Assembly: GCA_014773175.1 (NCBI GenBank)
Contig: VXCM01000488.1
Span: forward strand, 124,001-188,000
DNA length: 64,000 nucleotides
DNA from: Lucifuga dentata
Lineage: Eukaryota; Chordata; Actinopteri; Ophidiiformes; Bythitidae
Direction: 5' to 3'
This document shows, piece by piece, positions 20,701-32,763 of this stretch; positions within the stretch are counted from its first letter, which is position 1; each line of letters starts with the position of its first letter. The notes beneath the pieces were generated by a model. That model saw nothing but the letters and a program-made list of their open reading frames with translations, did no database searches and was not told the origin of the DNA. The position numbers and the translations under genes are program-made.

Positions 20701-23700
20701 AATATTCAGCATTTTGATGCTCTTATAGAGATTGAATTCTCGCTGTCCCGAGCAGCTGGATTTGGGCAGAAAATTTATGTTGTTTGAGTAAGCTTCCCAT
20801 TTTTATAGCACAAATTTTATAGCCTGCTGTACTTTCTAATTATTCATGATCTTTTTGATTTTAAGGTTAGTTACCTTCAGAGGGCAGAGCGCTCTTGGTT
20901 GGGGTTCCAATGGATCCTTTAATAGTACAGAGATCGGTGGGAGAGAATTCAGGCTCTCTGATGGGCCCTCTGGGTGCAAATGGAGTCAAGATTGTTGAGG
21001 GAGACTGGTCAATGCCCAGATTATGGAGATACAGCTGCAAAAGAATAAAAAAAAACAAGAATGGTTTGCTTACTGTATAATAATAATAAAAAAATCATTC
21101 AATAATTGACATTTAGGAATTAAATTAAATGATGATAATTACTGGGATTCTTTCTTCAATGTTGAGCTCTCTGGGTCTGGGTTTAGGAGGTGGTGGTGGT
21201 GTTATGATTTTTGCGGTCCAGTAGGGGGCGTAGTTATCAACCTCTAGGCTGACAGATGAAGCTCCGACAGAAGTGCCTAAGTTCTTTCCACTGTTGTAGC
21301 TGCCTTGGGAATTTGACAATGTTACATCATCGAATGACACATCGCTGAACTGGCCGAGGCTGGTCAGAGGTAAAGGCTGCTGAGGAACATCTTCTTCTCC
21401 CGTCTGACTGCTCTCCATCTCAGCAGGCCTCTCTGCATGCTCAGCTTTCTGTGCTGACGGGACAACAGTGCTGAGAGAAGAGTGAGACTGTGATCTTCCA
21501 AAGGGAGAAGCAGAGGGCCACGCTGCAGAGGTGTCATCCTTGTCACTGGGAGCGCTGCCCACCGCCTCCCCTCTTCTAGGTGAGGAAGGGCCGGAGCGAG
21601 CTGCTGAGAAGCTCTGCATGGCAGCACTGGAAACAGGAGGCTGATGCAAACTCCTCACCTGCTCACTCAGGATGCGATTCAGAGAGTCAGATACGGCGTC
21701 GTAAGCTTTCTTTTTAGGAGAAATGCCTGAAAAGCCCTGCAGAGCGAGGCTATCAAACAGCGACGTCTTCCCTAAACTCTGATTTGCTCTCCATGCATCT
21801 ACTTTCTGGATGTAGTTGAGACTTGGAAGGGATTGCACTTTTGCAGATGTGGTTTCCTGTTGGCATGGATTTTCTGTACCAGAGCGATCGGCATCCAGGC
21901 TGGCAGTCCTAACATCAGCCACAGGAACAGCAGGCTGTGCAGAAATCCTTGTACTTGATTGATATGAATTTTCTTTGCTGGACTCTATGGCAGAAAGTTG
22001 CCCTAATGGAGTCTTCACACTGGATTTGACTGGTGGCTTAAAAACTCCTGGAGTGGACTGTGACTGTGGAAGGAAACCTAAGTATGACCCATCGACCCCT
22101 GTTTGGTTTCCTGAAGACCAGAGGTCTCGTTCCCTGTGGCCCCGTTCCACAGTATAACTTCCTGAAAATCTTGGCCCTGTCCCTAGCACGCCCACCAGCT
22201 TTGCTCCGATCTCACTTGTCTTGCCTTCAGATGACTCGGTGGGACATGGAGTAAGAGATTTTTCAGGTGGCGTAGGACGTCCCTGCGGTTGCCTGTTAGT
22301 TTCAGCTTCCCAGCATCTGTGCCTCTCTACCTCAGAGAGCAGCTCTTTGTGTAACGCCTCACTGCTGTCATCAGGTTGGGTGCTGCGGGACCCCATGGTG
22401 ATGTTAGGGACCTCAGACAACAGTGCTGATGTTTGGTCTGGGGATGAATCTCTTTGAGGTTGCAGAGTCTGTTTCTGGGTAAGAGAAGCTTCACCTGGAG
22501 GAACTTCTCTTCTAACTGTGCTTTGCTCAATCCCTGCTTTACAAACCTTAGCGCTTTTAGACTCTCCGCTAAAAGCCCCTGCCCTCTTCAGAGAGATTTC
22601 AGATCCAGAGGAAACGGCACTACTGCTGCCGCTTGGCATGCCAACATCTTTCTGAAGGAGCTCCAGAAGATGCTGAGCAGGAACATCCTTACTCAGAAAG
22701 AATGTGTCATCTTCAGCCTGGTCCACTGGCTTATCTACAGGGCCAGTTAATGTCTGAGTGTCCATCTCTTTCCTACTCATATTTTCTCTCGACTGTATCT
22801 GCTGTGAAGAATATTCCATTTCCTTCTGTCTGCCTTCATCTGCTGGTGATAAACTATGCTGGGAGAGAGAGCAGGAGTCTTCAGACAGAGCAGTTTCCTC
22901 AGTCAAAGGGTGCTGCGACAATGGGCCATGTTCAGATGCCTGGGCAATGCGGTCCTGGGCTGGACGGAGAAACTTCTCTGATGCAACAGAAATGTCTGGA
23001 TGTGCTCTTGAAAAACATAAATAAAAATGATCAAATTTTGAGATGTTTCAAATGACATAAGGGGAAGGGTTACTTTCATAATATAAGTAAAACCATATGT
23101 CTAATTTACTCTTTCTTACACAGCCATTTTAGGATTTATTTACCTTAAAGGGGCAAATTCCACGTCACTTTGTTGGAAAAAAGAATATTCAGTAATGTTG
23201 TGTTCCACTCCAGGCAACAAGGAAAGGGCTGGGGACAGGTTACTGTCCTGAAATTCTGATGATGCAGATATGCTGAATGTTATCAGTGAGAACTAGAAGG
23301 AGTTTTCAAACTTGTGACAAATTTATACATTCATTCTTTCTGATAAAAACCATATATATGCAGAAAAAAACAGTATAATGACACCTTTCATGACATCATA
23401 ACACTGTGAAAGGTAGTTCTTTCACAATATAATCATATTGTGTTTTTAAATATCTAGAATCATCGGACAAAAAAGAGAAATTTATAAAATGCCTACTTTA
23501 AATTTAAAAAAAAAAAGTAAAAATCCAAGAACACCTGATTGCAAAAAAATAATACACAGTGATATAAACTGGACCGTGGTCTTATGGATATCATGGTATT
23601 TACTTGTTTTAGTCTGCCCTATTCAAAATTTTGGAGGGGAATGAACAGGGAACAAAAATACAACTTGCAATGCTTTATTCAGTGTACCTAGCCGTAAAGA

Positions 23701-25081
23701 TGTCGCCTGCTGAAGTTCCCAGTCATCTGTTGCCAACCTGGACTGCCTCTGGTCTTGACCAGAGCTATGATGACTTTGAGCTCTATGTTGATTTATAGAT
23801 GTTTGTCCAATAGATTGATCCACACCTTCACCTGCTGGCAGCTGAACGGGTGTCTCTGCTTTCTGTGAAACAACAAAACAGAAGAACTGACTGTTACTGA
23901 CCTCTGGTACTATTTAACACTACTGGGTCACTTTACATGTATGCAAACTGCTGATCTCCTTAGATGATGTACAGCTCATTTTCATATTTCCACACACACT
24001 CGGAATAAACTCAGTTCCTAAGATATTGGTGTTGGCAAAATAACAACACACTGGATGACTTTCATGATGATTAAACTAATCATTGCTCCAAAGGTGTATC
24101 ATATTAAGTTGAATGGTAATTAACACTGTTTGTCAACCCCCTACAGGCTACTTTTTTTTTATATGCCTACTGGTTTCAGCTTGTGCCCGTTTCTCTTTTC
24201 AGGTGACTTTGCATATGTTATCATGACTTTTGAGACTATTGGAGTTGCGTTGGGTTTTCTCATGTTGCTTAGAAAACTCACATGAAATTCCAGATATTAG
24301 TCCCTCCGAGAATTCACGAAACGAATGCACACGGTTTTGCCACAAAATCAGAATAAAGCATGCAAATTTGACCACTCACCACAATTTTCCGCATTAATGA
24401 ATCCCATTTAGAACCGCTAATTTCAGCCCAGATGAAATAAATTAAATCAAGAACTTAAAAAGTACAACTACTCAAGTTTGTGGGCATTTAACCCCTTTAA
24501 ATTTGCTTCTCGGGCTGGCGCACTATGAGTTATCTATTGCTATCATCATTAAAATTCTCTGTAAACAATTTCAAACCTCAACCATATCACAGTAAAAACT
24601 CAAAGCAACATTTTATTTACGAGTTTTTGGGACTGAGTTCCTGACAAGTTCAGTGCAAGACATATATCAATTTCCTGACAGTTATTTGTAGCCTGACATC
24701 TACTGTCTGTTACAGATATAACACCAGCCACGCTTAGCTTTTACCATATAAAACAGTTTATTAGAATTATCACGTTGATTTTATTTGTCCATAAAAATCA
24801 ACATTCGCTATCAGCCACCATTAAAGCTGGTCTCTTTGTAAGGCTACACAGGCTAAAACGTAGAAACAGTTTGTTAGCTAGTTGAGAAATTAGCAGTTAG
24901 CAAAATTAGCTAAATGGCATTAAAAGAACAAGGCAGTCCGTTTAGGCTACATCAGTGCCAGCTAAGGTTAACTCACCTTCACTTGTAAGGATTTTAATTA
25001 TGTGAAACGCAAGAGCCATACAAAATGATCGTTTGGCGTTAAGCACTGTATAGCTAAACACATTACCTCTATCGGCTCCAT
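11774..25081 (-). CDS. alms1: ALMS1 centrosome and basal body protein, complete
   Basis: ALMS1 is a large centrosomal and ciliary base protein, mutated in human Alstrom syndrome. Exons from the start: 25081-25067, 23862-23688, 23255-23144, 23006-21143, 21034-20875, 20524-19391, 19290-19175, 18615-17541, 17198-17079, 15999-15847, 15687-14672, 14276-14159, 13961-13746, 13637-13378, 12875-12710, 12470-12419, 12163-12064, 11818-11774. The sum is 6897 nt, or 2298 codons plus TGA. The last 130 residues are the ALMS motif: ISLQEALEMHRPQFLSR, LQMEERKLQAVFSRERDELF, REMIQRSKQIYENLPEVQ, then RVLGRRAAWQ. Other conserved blocks are NLGIDQSPSTIL with APRGPIREPEFSP, and LDQLWHRFCERRSLEE with SLLERLERLSRL. 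It is much shorter than human ALMS1 (about 4,170 residues), and I see no array of 47-residue repeats in the largest exon. I chose the start at 25081 (MEPIE, like human MEP) because the in-frame ATG at 25123 lies almost on an X-box. The acceptor at 23255 is the least certain junction. Confidence 0.95.
16340..16815. repeat. TTAA-flanked inverted-repeat element (family B)
   Basis: The ends are TTAAAGGACCATACCAGCG and its inverse, with the GTTTGAGCCCAATAAAT block at both sides. It lies in an alms1 intron. Confidence 0.85.
19302..19327 (-). repeat. T26 run (minus strand) serving as alms1 polypyrimidine tract
   Basis: Twenty-six A on the plus strand. On the alms1 strand it is U26, ending ten bases before the AG that precedes the exon 19290-19175. 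Confidence 0.85.
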
Positions 25082-25135
25082 GTTGTTGTTCTCAGTCCGC
25101 CATAGTGAGCGCGCTTCCTCCATGGCAGCCACAGC

Positions 25136-25148
25136 GTTGCTAGGCGAC
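25136..25148. promoter_or_regulatory. RFX X-box upstream of alms1
   Basis: GTTGCTAGGCGAC fits the X-box consensus RYYNYY-N-RRNRAC at every position, and its reverse complement fits too. It ends 54 bases upstream of the chosen alms1 ATG. X-boxes near the start of ciliary genes bind RFX factors. Confidence 0.75.
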
Positions 25149-25260
25149 ATTAAAAAAATGGAAACTGAAGCAGGAGCGCGCGGGAGGGGATTTGAACTGA
25201 ACGAAGGTAGTCTATTGAACAAACCTATCGCTCACACAAGAATCAGGTTTTGTTGGCGTC

Positions 25261-25270
25261 ACGCATGCGC
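25261..25270. promoter_or_regulatory. NRF1-like site
   Basis: ACGCATGCGC differs at one base from the palindromic NRF1 core GCGCATGCGC. It lies about 180 bases upstream of the alms1 ATG. Confidence 0.45.
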
Positions 25271-25852
25271 TCGTGTGTCTCTTTTATTTTCAAATTTGTC
25301 TCGTGTAATTGTAATGCATGCAAATTTATAATAACGATATTCTATTGAAGCTCAAAAACACCTTTCCTACCAAAACGTATTGATTACATGTGATGTAATG
25401 ACTCCCTGTTTGGGACAGAATTAAAAAGTGGCTGGATTGTAATATTAAACTAGTTTTTCATGCAAAATAAATAATTGTATTTCTTTTAACAATACAAAAA
25501 TAACAAAATCGGTTTTAGCGGTTATGCCTCTTTGGAATTGTTTTAATGTTCTTAAACTACCCAATACATCTATTTCCTCTGTATATTCCGATGGACACGT
25601 ACTGTAGTAGATTGCGCGGCCAAGAGCACTTGAATGCGTCATATGTGGCAAGCATGACTTCCTTTTTTTTTTTTTTTTTTTTTTTTTTCCTCTTCTTGAG
25701 TCTTCATGATTCTTCATGAGTCATTCTTAAGCATGACTTCCGAAACGTGAAAGTGGATCTTACGAGGCGCACTTAAACGCAGCAGTATTCGTATCTGATA
25801 CAAAACTACCTATCAGGCTTAGGCTGCGTACAGGTCCCGCCTCCTCACCACG

Positions 25853-25857
25853 ATTGG
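25853..25857 (-). promoter_or_regulatory. Inverted CCAAT box, ttc31 side
   Basis: ATTGG, 9 bases after a GC box. A second ATTGG is at 25894-25898. Both are 200-250 bases upstream of the ttc31 ATG, a usual distance for NF-Y sites in TATA-less promoters. Confidence 0.45.
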
Positions 25858-26101
25858 CCTATCCAGCAATCAATAACTAAAACAACTATATCTATTGGAG
25901 TGGTGGAGATGTTTGGGGCGGAGCTAACTTGAGAGGCTGAACTCAGGGCAATAAAAACAGAAGCCATATCTAAACCGGAAACAAGAAAATAGCTTACATA
26001 TAGCGGAGTTATTGAACAATTCTCTTTCAACAAAAAATCCACGTATATGTTTTATACATATATAACCGTGGAACAGCGATACAAAGTTATACATGAACAC
26101 C

Positions 26102-29100
26102 ATGCCACGAAAGAAGGACAGTGTTAAAGGTGAGATTGATGGGTTAACCAAGTTGGGATCTTTCGTGGCTTCGTTTTGTTTGTTTTTTTTTATTGGGAAC
26201 CTGACCTATTAACGTTTAGTTAGCTTACTAGTTAGCAGGCTAACGTTAGCACTAAACGAGAGCCATTTGTGACTTTGTTTTAATCACCTTGAACATTACC
26301 AAATAGACTCCAATGGCATCCATATCTCACGGCAGTTATTTAAACACTACGTTTGTCTCCATTACAGGTAAAATATGCGTACCCAGAACTCGAGAAAACT
26401 CGAGATTGATGCACGCGCATGTGAGTATGAAATAACTGGCTTTGTGCGTGTGGGGTTGGCATGACGGGTTTTTCAGGTTTTAATGTCCTGCTGGAACATG
26501 GCACAATATTATACCTAAGTTTTAATGTGTGCCAAGCTGGATGGCAAGTACACAAGCCACTAGCAGTGTGATCAAACACGCAACAGGGCATTTATTGTTA
26601 ATTTATTTCATCTACAGCAGTTAAAAATGTTCAGAAATGTACTATAATACAGGTTGTAAGCCAGCATTTTAAAGTATACAAAAATACAGAATAAACCAAA
26701 TTACAGATATAACAGTATTAGTATTATTTACTATATATATATATATATTTTTTTTTTGGCAGCTGTTGGAGATAATGAGAATAAAGTTAAATAATTTGGG
26801 GNTTTTTTTTTTTTTTACCAAAACATATAACATTACAACCACTTTTAGCAAGGATTACACTGAGAGAAGTACTGTACTGGAACTGGGATTATAAAAGATA
26901 ACAGTAATTATAACAAATACAGATAACAGTAAATTTTGAACAGCAATTTTCAGATTCACTGGACACTTAATAACTATACATAAAACAGAAAGAAATATAA
27001 CATGTAATGGGAATAAAGAAGAGTAAGGGTTAAATACACATCACGTTAGAGCCTGTAAAACAGTTACAGACTGCAGTGTTGTTGTTTTTGTCATATCTGC
27101 TAATATACCAATGCTGATATATCTTTGTCAAGCAAATATTGGGCAATAATACTGGTATGTAACACTCATTTTATTAAAATTCCTAAAAGAAAACAGGTAT
27201 GTACATGTTGATGGAAGCATGTTAATTCTCTAATCTTTTGTCCCCATCAGGAATCTGTTGTAGATTTCATAAAAGGACGTCCCTCTGCTGGCTCTTTCCT
27301 CGATGTCTTCACCTCTGATATATTTGGTAAGGTTTATTTGAAGTATACTGATAAATCTGATATTCTGTGAGCTAAGCTTCAACTGTAAGTGCAAGATGTA
27401 AACCAGGCAAAGACCTGTTTTTAACAGGGATTATTAAAGGAATAAGTATCCCTAAAATGAGCATTCTGCCAGTGTATACTCCACAGATACTGTATATATG
27501 TGATAAATACAACTCTGTCAGAAAGACGATTGAATTTCAGCACCATCCTCAGTCAACTTCAAAAGATGTGAGATTAAATTGATTTTGTGCCCCTCCCTCC
27601 CTCCTTATTGTTTTTAACAAATTGATTTTGGTGGTTTGGATGACTCATGCATTTCACCTACTTGAAGCTTTTTTCAGGCTGATTTATCTGTTCTTTATTT
27701 TCCAGGTTTAAATTTCAGCATTTTAAGGAACTTAGATGAAGATCTGGAAAACGATCTCATATATTCTTATGATAATGACGAAGATGAAGATTTATATTCA
27801 TCCAATGATGCTCAGATGCCTTTAGCTCCACATCCACGGATAAAACAACTGACTGATGAGGTATCATTTTCATTTCTGTTTCATACTGAGTTTCATTTTT
27901 GATGAAAACACAACTTACTTTTATTGTCCTATAATTTGTTTTTTCCAGGAGGCTGAACATTATTCAAAACAATTGGAGGAAGAAGAGGAACGGTGTAAGG
28001 ATAAATCTGAGAAGAACAAGCGGAAGAAATTGGTCAGTGTTGAAATAATTATTATAATTTCAAGGAATTGGCAACAAATGTGTTTTTCCCTCTTACAGCA
28101 GGTCACAAGACCATTTTTTCTTTCTCTTACAGCGTAAAAAAGAAAAGAAAAGATTAGAAAAGGAGAATGCAGCTAAAGAGAATTTTCCTGTAAGTTTTTT
28201 TTAATTTGTTTGTGCACATTGACATTAGTGAACTTTTTATAAGTACATCCCAAATGAATAGCAGACATCTTATGCATCATTAGAATAAGCTTTAGGTGGC
28301 CAGTATCATTAACAAAGATTACAGTTAAAATTAACAAGTACAGTGGTCTGCCAGAGATAAATGTTACAGCTATTCCTCTATTTCTGTAATATTTTAAATA
28401 ATATTAAAGTGTGCAAAAAATCAAAGTAGTAAATTTCTTTACTTACCATTTCATTTCTTCAGGAGGAAGAACCAGGCAAGTGTGACAGTTCAGACTCAGG
28501 CAGAAAATCCAGGAAGAAAACAGGCCAGAAAGAAAATCCGAATGCTGAAAGTGATCTGGAAACAAATGAATCTGTTTCTCCTCCACCTGCTGAAACACAA
28601 AATCAAACTGGGATCAATAAATGTGATAGTAATGAAGATAAAAATGATATGAAGACACATAAAGAAAAGAAGCCAAAGGTTTGTGGAGAATTTGTTCAGA
28701 ATTTCTGTTTTTGTTTTACATTTGCACAACAATATTTTTAGCTTTGTTGTATATTTTTCTTTTTCCTGCAATTGATAATTTAAAGCTAAACATAGTTATT
28801 ATCAGATTAAATGTAAAACTTGTTCAGTCATCCCAAAATGTTTGCTGGGCAAAATGTGAATGACATGAAACTCTCACCAGAACAAATGATGAGGATTATG
28901 TAATCATCTGTTGTGTGTTTCACTTTCCTCAACAGGATTTTGAATTAAATAATTCATATGTTCTTGCTGCTGCACCTGCGGCCAAGGAGTCACCTGACCA
29001 GACACAAACAGCAGAGAGAAAAGAGGATAAAAATAAATTATTTGAAGTCATGCAACCTGAGGAAAAGTCAAAAGATCCAGAGGTTCAAAAGAAGACTGAG

Positions 29101-32100
29101 GAGAAAAATAACACCTTTAAAGAGGTAATTTGGGAATGCTGAGAACAGATTCGTATCAGACGACTAAACTTGATGATTTCTGGAGGTCTTACACTATCAT
29201 ACCAGTGATTTTGCACATTTGAGCCCAATAAATATAACCTGCATATATGTTACATTATTGCCAACCATTTCCCCAAACATACCACTGGAGCGGTAAATAT
29301 TAGAATTGTTTTTCCTACCTTCCAGACTGTCATTAGTTTCAGCTCATTGCAGTATGCTATAAAAAAATCAACTTGTAGACATTTGAAACATGATTGAGAT
29401 AATCCATCACAGCAAACAAAAGTTAATTTAAATCATACAATACAGAGCTACATGGAAGAAAATGTATGTTTCCACCAGAAAATATAGTCCCAGGAGATGA
29501 CTGCTTTTACTGAGAAATTAAAACGACCATGCCTTTTACAATCATGCATATGTGTTAAGCTCAAATATGGAAAATCACCAGTATGGTCCTGTAAAGGCAG
29601 AAAATTATAGCTCCAGCAGCACCAAAGTCAAAAACAACCCAGATTTGATCAGCAGGTCTTGTAACACACAGATCCATACAGACGAAATCAGATTACTGCA
29701 GTTTTCTTTAGGTCATCAGGTTTCGTTTATGTCAGTAATGTTTGTAACATGGAATCACAACAGGCCAAAGTGCTACTTTTATCTCTGAGTCTACCTTGAT
29801 AATTGTAAATGACTACGCTTGTAAGCTATATTGTCAGAGTTCACTGATTAGGCCTGTAAAATCAATTTTTAAATGTGTCTGACAGAAAGCAACATGCAAA
29901 TAATGTGTTTCCTGTCGCGCTTCTCATGCTGCTCAGGCTAATGTTACACTGATCTCCACAGAAAACGATGGATGCCAGTATGGAAGAGTGTCTAAAAATA
30001 AGTGGAAAGCTTGCTAGTAAGTTACACATTAACATTTTTATTGAGATGATAAAATAAAACACAAATATGACAGGAAGTACTGAATCGGGCTGATCTGTCC
30101 TGCGTCTGTTTACAGGTATCGGAAATCGTTTGGCTGCTTCTGGACAGTTTGAGATGGCAGCTAAATGCTTCACAGATGCAATTAAATACAACCCAAAGGA
30201 ATATAAGTGAGAACGTTGGCTTAAATTGACACCGGCCTTCGTTAAAGCACCCAGCAGCAGCAATTATTAATCACCATGATTTCTGTTTCAGGTTATTTGG
30301 AAATCGGTCTCTCTGTTATGAAAGGATGGAGCAGCATGAAAACGCTCTTCTGGATGCAGACGTCGCACTTTCCATAGAGCCAAACTGGATCAAAGGTTTA
30401 TTCAGGAAAGGCAAAGCTCTCTGTGGGCTCAAGGTAAATCAGGATTCCCGTATCCATCTCAATTTCTGCTTTTCCCCATGTTTGGGATTCTTCTAACGGA
30501 AAATTTCTGGGGTGATTCCAAAGTTTTGAACGGTAGTGTAATGTATTTATACTATATATTGTATTAGCAGAAGAACTTCTATAATGCATATTCCTTACAT
30601 ATGTTTTCAGTATTTGGCTAAATGTTATTTCTTATTTAATGATTTAAGACGTTAAAATCCTTTCTTACTGTCTGCACTTCTTCTCTTGTGTTTTCTACCT
30701 TTCCAGAAATACTACGAGGCCTCGCTGATCTACAAGGAGGTGCTGAAGCTGGACAGCTTGAGTGCTGAAGCGTCGCAGGAGCTGAAGCGAGTGCAGATGT
30801 TACACCTGATGGTAGGAGAAGCAAAAAAAACAAATCATAGAAGTTACAGTTACTCAGCATGGAAGAACATCAACAGCCACTGAAGAAGAGTCAAACTGTT
30901 GAGCATTAGCACCCTGAAAAAAACGTGATGTACACAAATGCACACAGCACAGTCTGTGATTTTTTTTTTTTTTTTACCAGAACTAACAATCAAAGCACAA
31001 GACGAGATTTCCTCTGAGGGTTTAGTTTTCTCTAGACAGATCAGGTTGGTTTACGATGCTGTTTCTCACTTTGTGTTTGACTCAGAAGTTTCAGTTCATG
31101 TTTCTGCTAGTTTGGTTTTCCTCATACTGATTTCATTTCTTCCTGTGGTAGGGCTGGGCAATATGGCCTAAAAACAAAATCTCAAATTTTTTTCACACTG
31201 ATGGCCGATTTTTGATTTTAATGGTTGGGAATAATAAATTGTCGGGCTTTCTAACCAAAACCTTTCAAAATAAAAGGTTTTAGCAGCGATGTCCAGCTTC
31301 CTGTCTGCTGCCTCTTGATGCTCTGACATGTTACAGTGTTCCACCTACAGACACGTTTGCTGCACGCCGTGAAGTGTGCAGCAAACGTGTCTGTAAAGTT
31401 TATAGGAGCTCCGCACCGTGAAGCGCAAAACCAAACAACTTCCAAATGATGAAGAGATGGTACCTTTTTAGAAACGAGCTCATCTGCAGTCGAAGTGTTT
31501 GTTGCCATCTCGCTAGCATGTCTGACCTGCTGAAAGCTTCATGGGCATGACATCAGCGAACGTGACAGACCGTTGATTGGTAAGGTCGAAACCGTGTCTG
31601 TGTCCGCTGCAGGCGGAGCCGCGGACACGCAAAAGTATAAACAAGGATTGTAGTTTTAACGTGCACAAAACGGGAATGGGCTTGATTGACGAAGAGCGAC
31701 CCACTGCCGCATTTTCCCCGTTAAAAACAGTTAGTAGTTTTTTGTTTTTTGTTTAAACTCGATTTTCCGATTCAGCTGTTTTACACATAGTGCCAAAATG
31801 TAAACTCAAATTAAATGATTAAATCGATTTATCGCCCAGCCCTACCTGTGGGGTCATATGATTGTTTTTGAGGTCCTAAAAAACATGTGTCATTTTGACA
31901 ATAAAAGTTATGTTGGAATTGTGTGAGTTTAGAACGTTGTCTTTGGGTTTTTGTTTTTTAGGAAATGGGATTCAGCTGGGCAGACAGCATGGAGGCCTTG
32001 AAAACTCACGCCTCTTTGGAAGAAGCCTGTGAAGCTCTGTTTGGCAATCAAAGAGGTAAATGTGACAAAACATTTCTCATAGTCCGACGCTGGAAAGATG

Positions 32101-32730
32101 TCAGTAATACCGTCAGCGCTGAACTTTGTCCTCAGATGCCTGTGGGGACGTCAACCAACCAATGGAAGACGATGACAAGAAGGGAGAGTGGATCCTCCAA
32201 CAAGCCGGTCGCTCTAGAACGCAGCAAATCAAAGAGTCAGGTGTTGCAAGTCAAAGCAGACCGAAATCTCAGTCGCCCACGCCTACACACAGGAATTCCC
32301 TGAAGCCGTAAGTTCAAAGGTTAACTTTTACTTGCTTCTCCTCTATGGAGAATTTCATTCCTTTGTGTTGAAGCAGGCAGGTTTAGTTTTGAGGTAGTCA
32401 GGATGATTTGCTGATTGTTCTTTTTTTTTAACATGAAGGGAGCTTTTCCCCGTTTGGGTTGGATCCTTGGCCCCTTCTGTCACGTATGCGACGATGCACG
32501 AGCTCTTCAGCAGGTGAAGTACAGTCTGATCTCCTTCATGCCTCTGAGTGGGTCTTTGTTTCTCTTCCATCATGTTGACAGTCAGATGCTGCCTGAGAGT
32601 CACAGTCAAAAGGAAACCGGCGCTGAAATCTCTTTTCATGCAGAACATATTTCTTAATATAACCGTTATCTCTAAAATAGTTTATATTTGAACAACTGAT
32701 TTCTTACATCAGCCACTTATTGTGTAAAAA

Positions 32731-32763
<33 letters not shown>

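Larger units (their letters stand above)
25082..26101. promoter_or_regulatory. Shared head-to-head promoter region of alms1 and ttc31
   Basis: The two start codons face away from each other across about 1.0 kb. The alms1 side holds an X-box and an NRF1-like site. The ttc31 side holds a GC box (CCCGCCTCC at 25836-25844) and two inverted CCAAT boxes. A T-rich run (about 25660-25690) divides the halves. No ORF here looks real. Confidence 0.7.

Noticed and set aside
25124..25222. Longer alms1 N-terminus from ATGs upstream of 25123
   Set aside because: It would translate across the X-box and promoter-like sequence and has no likeness to ALMS1.
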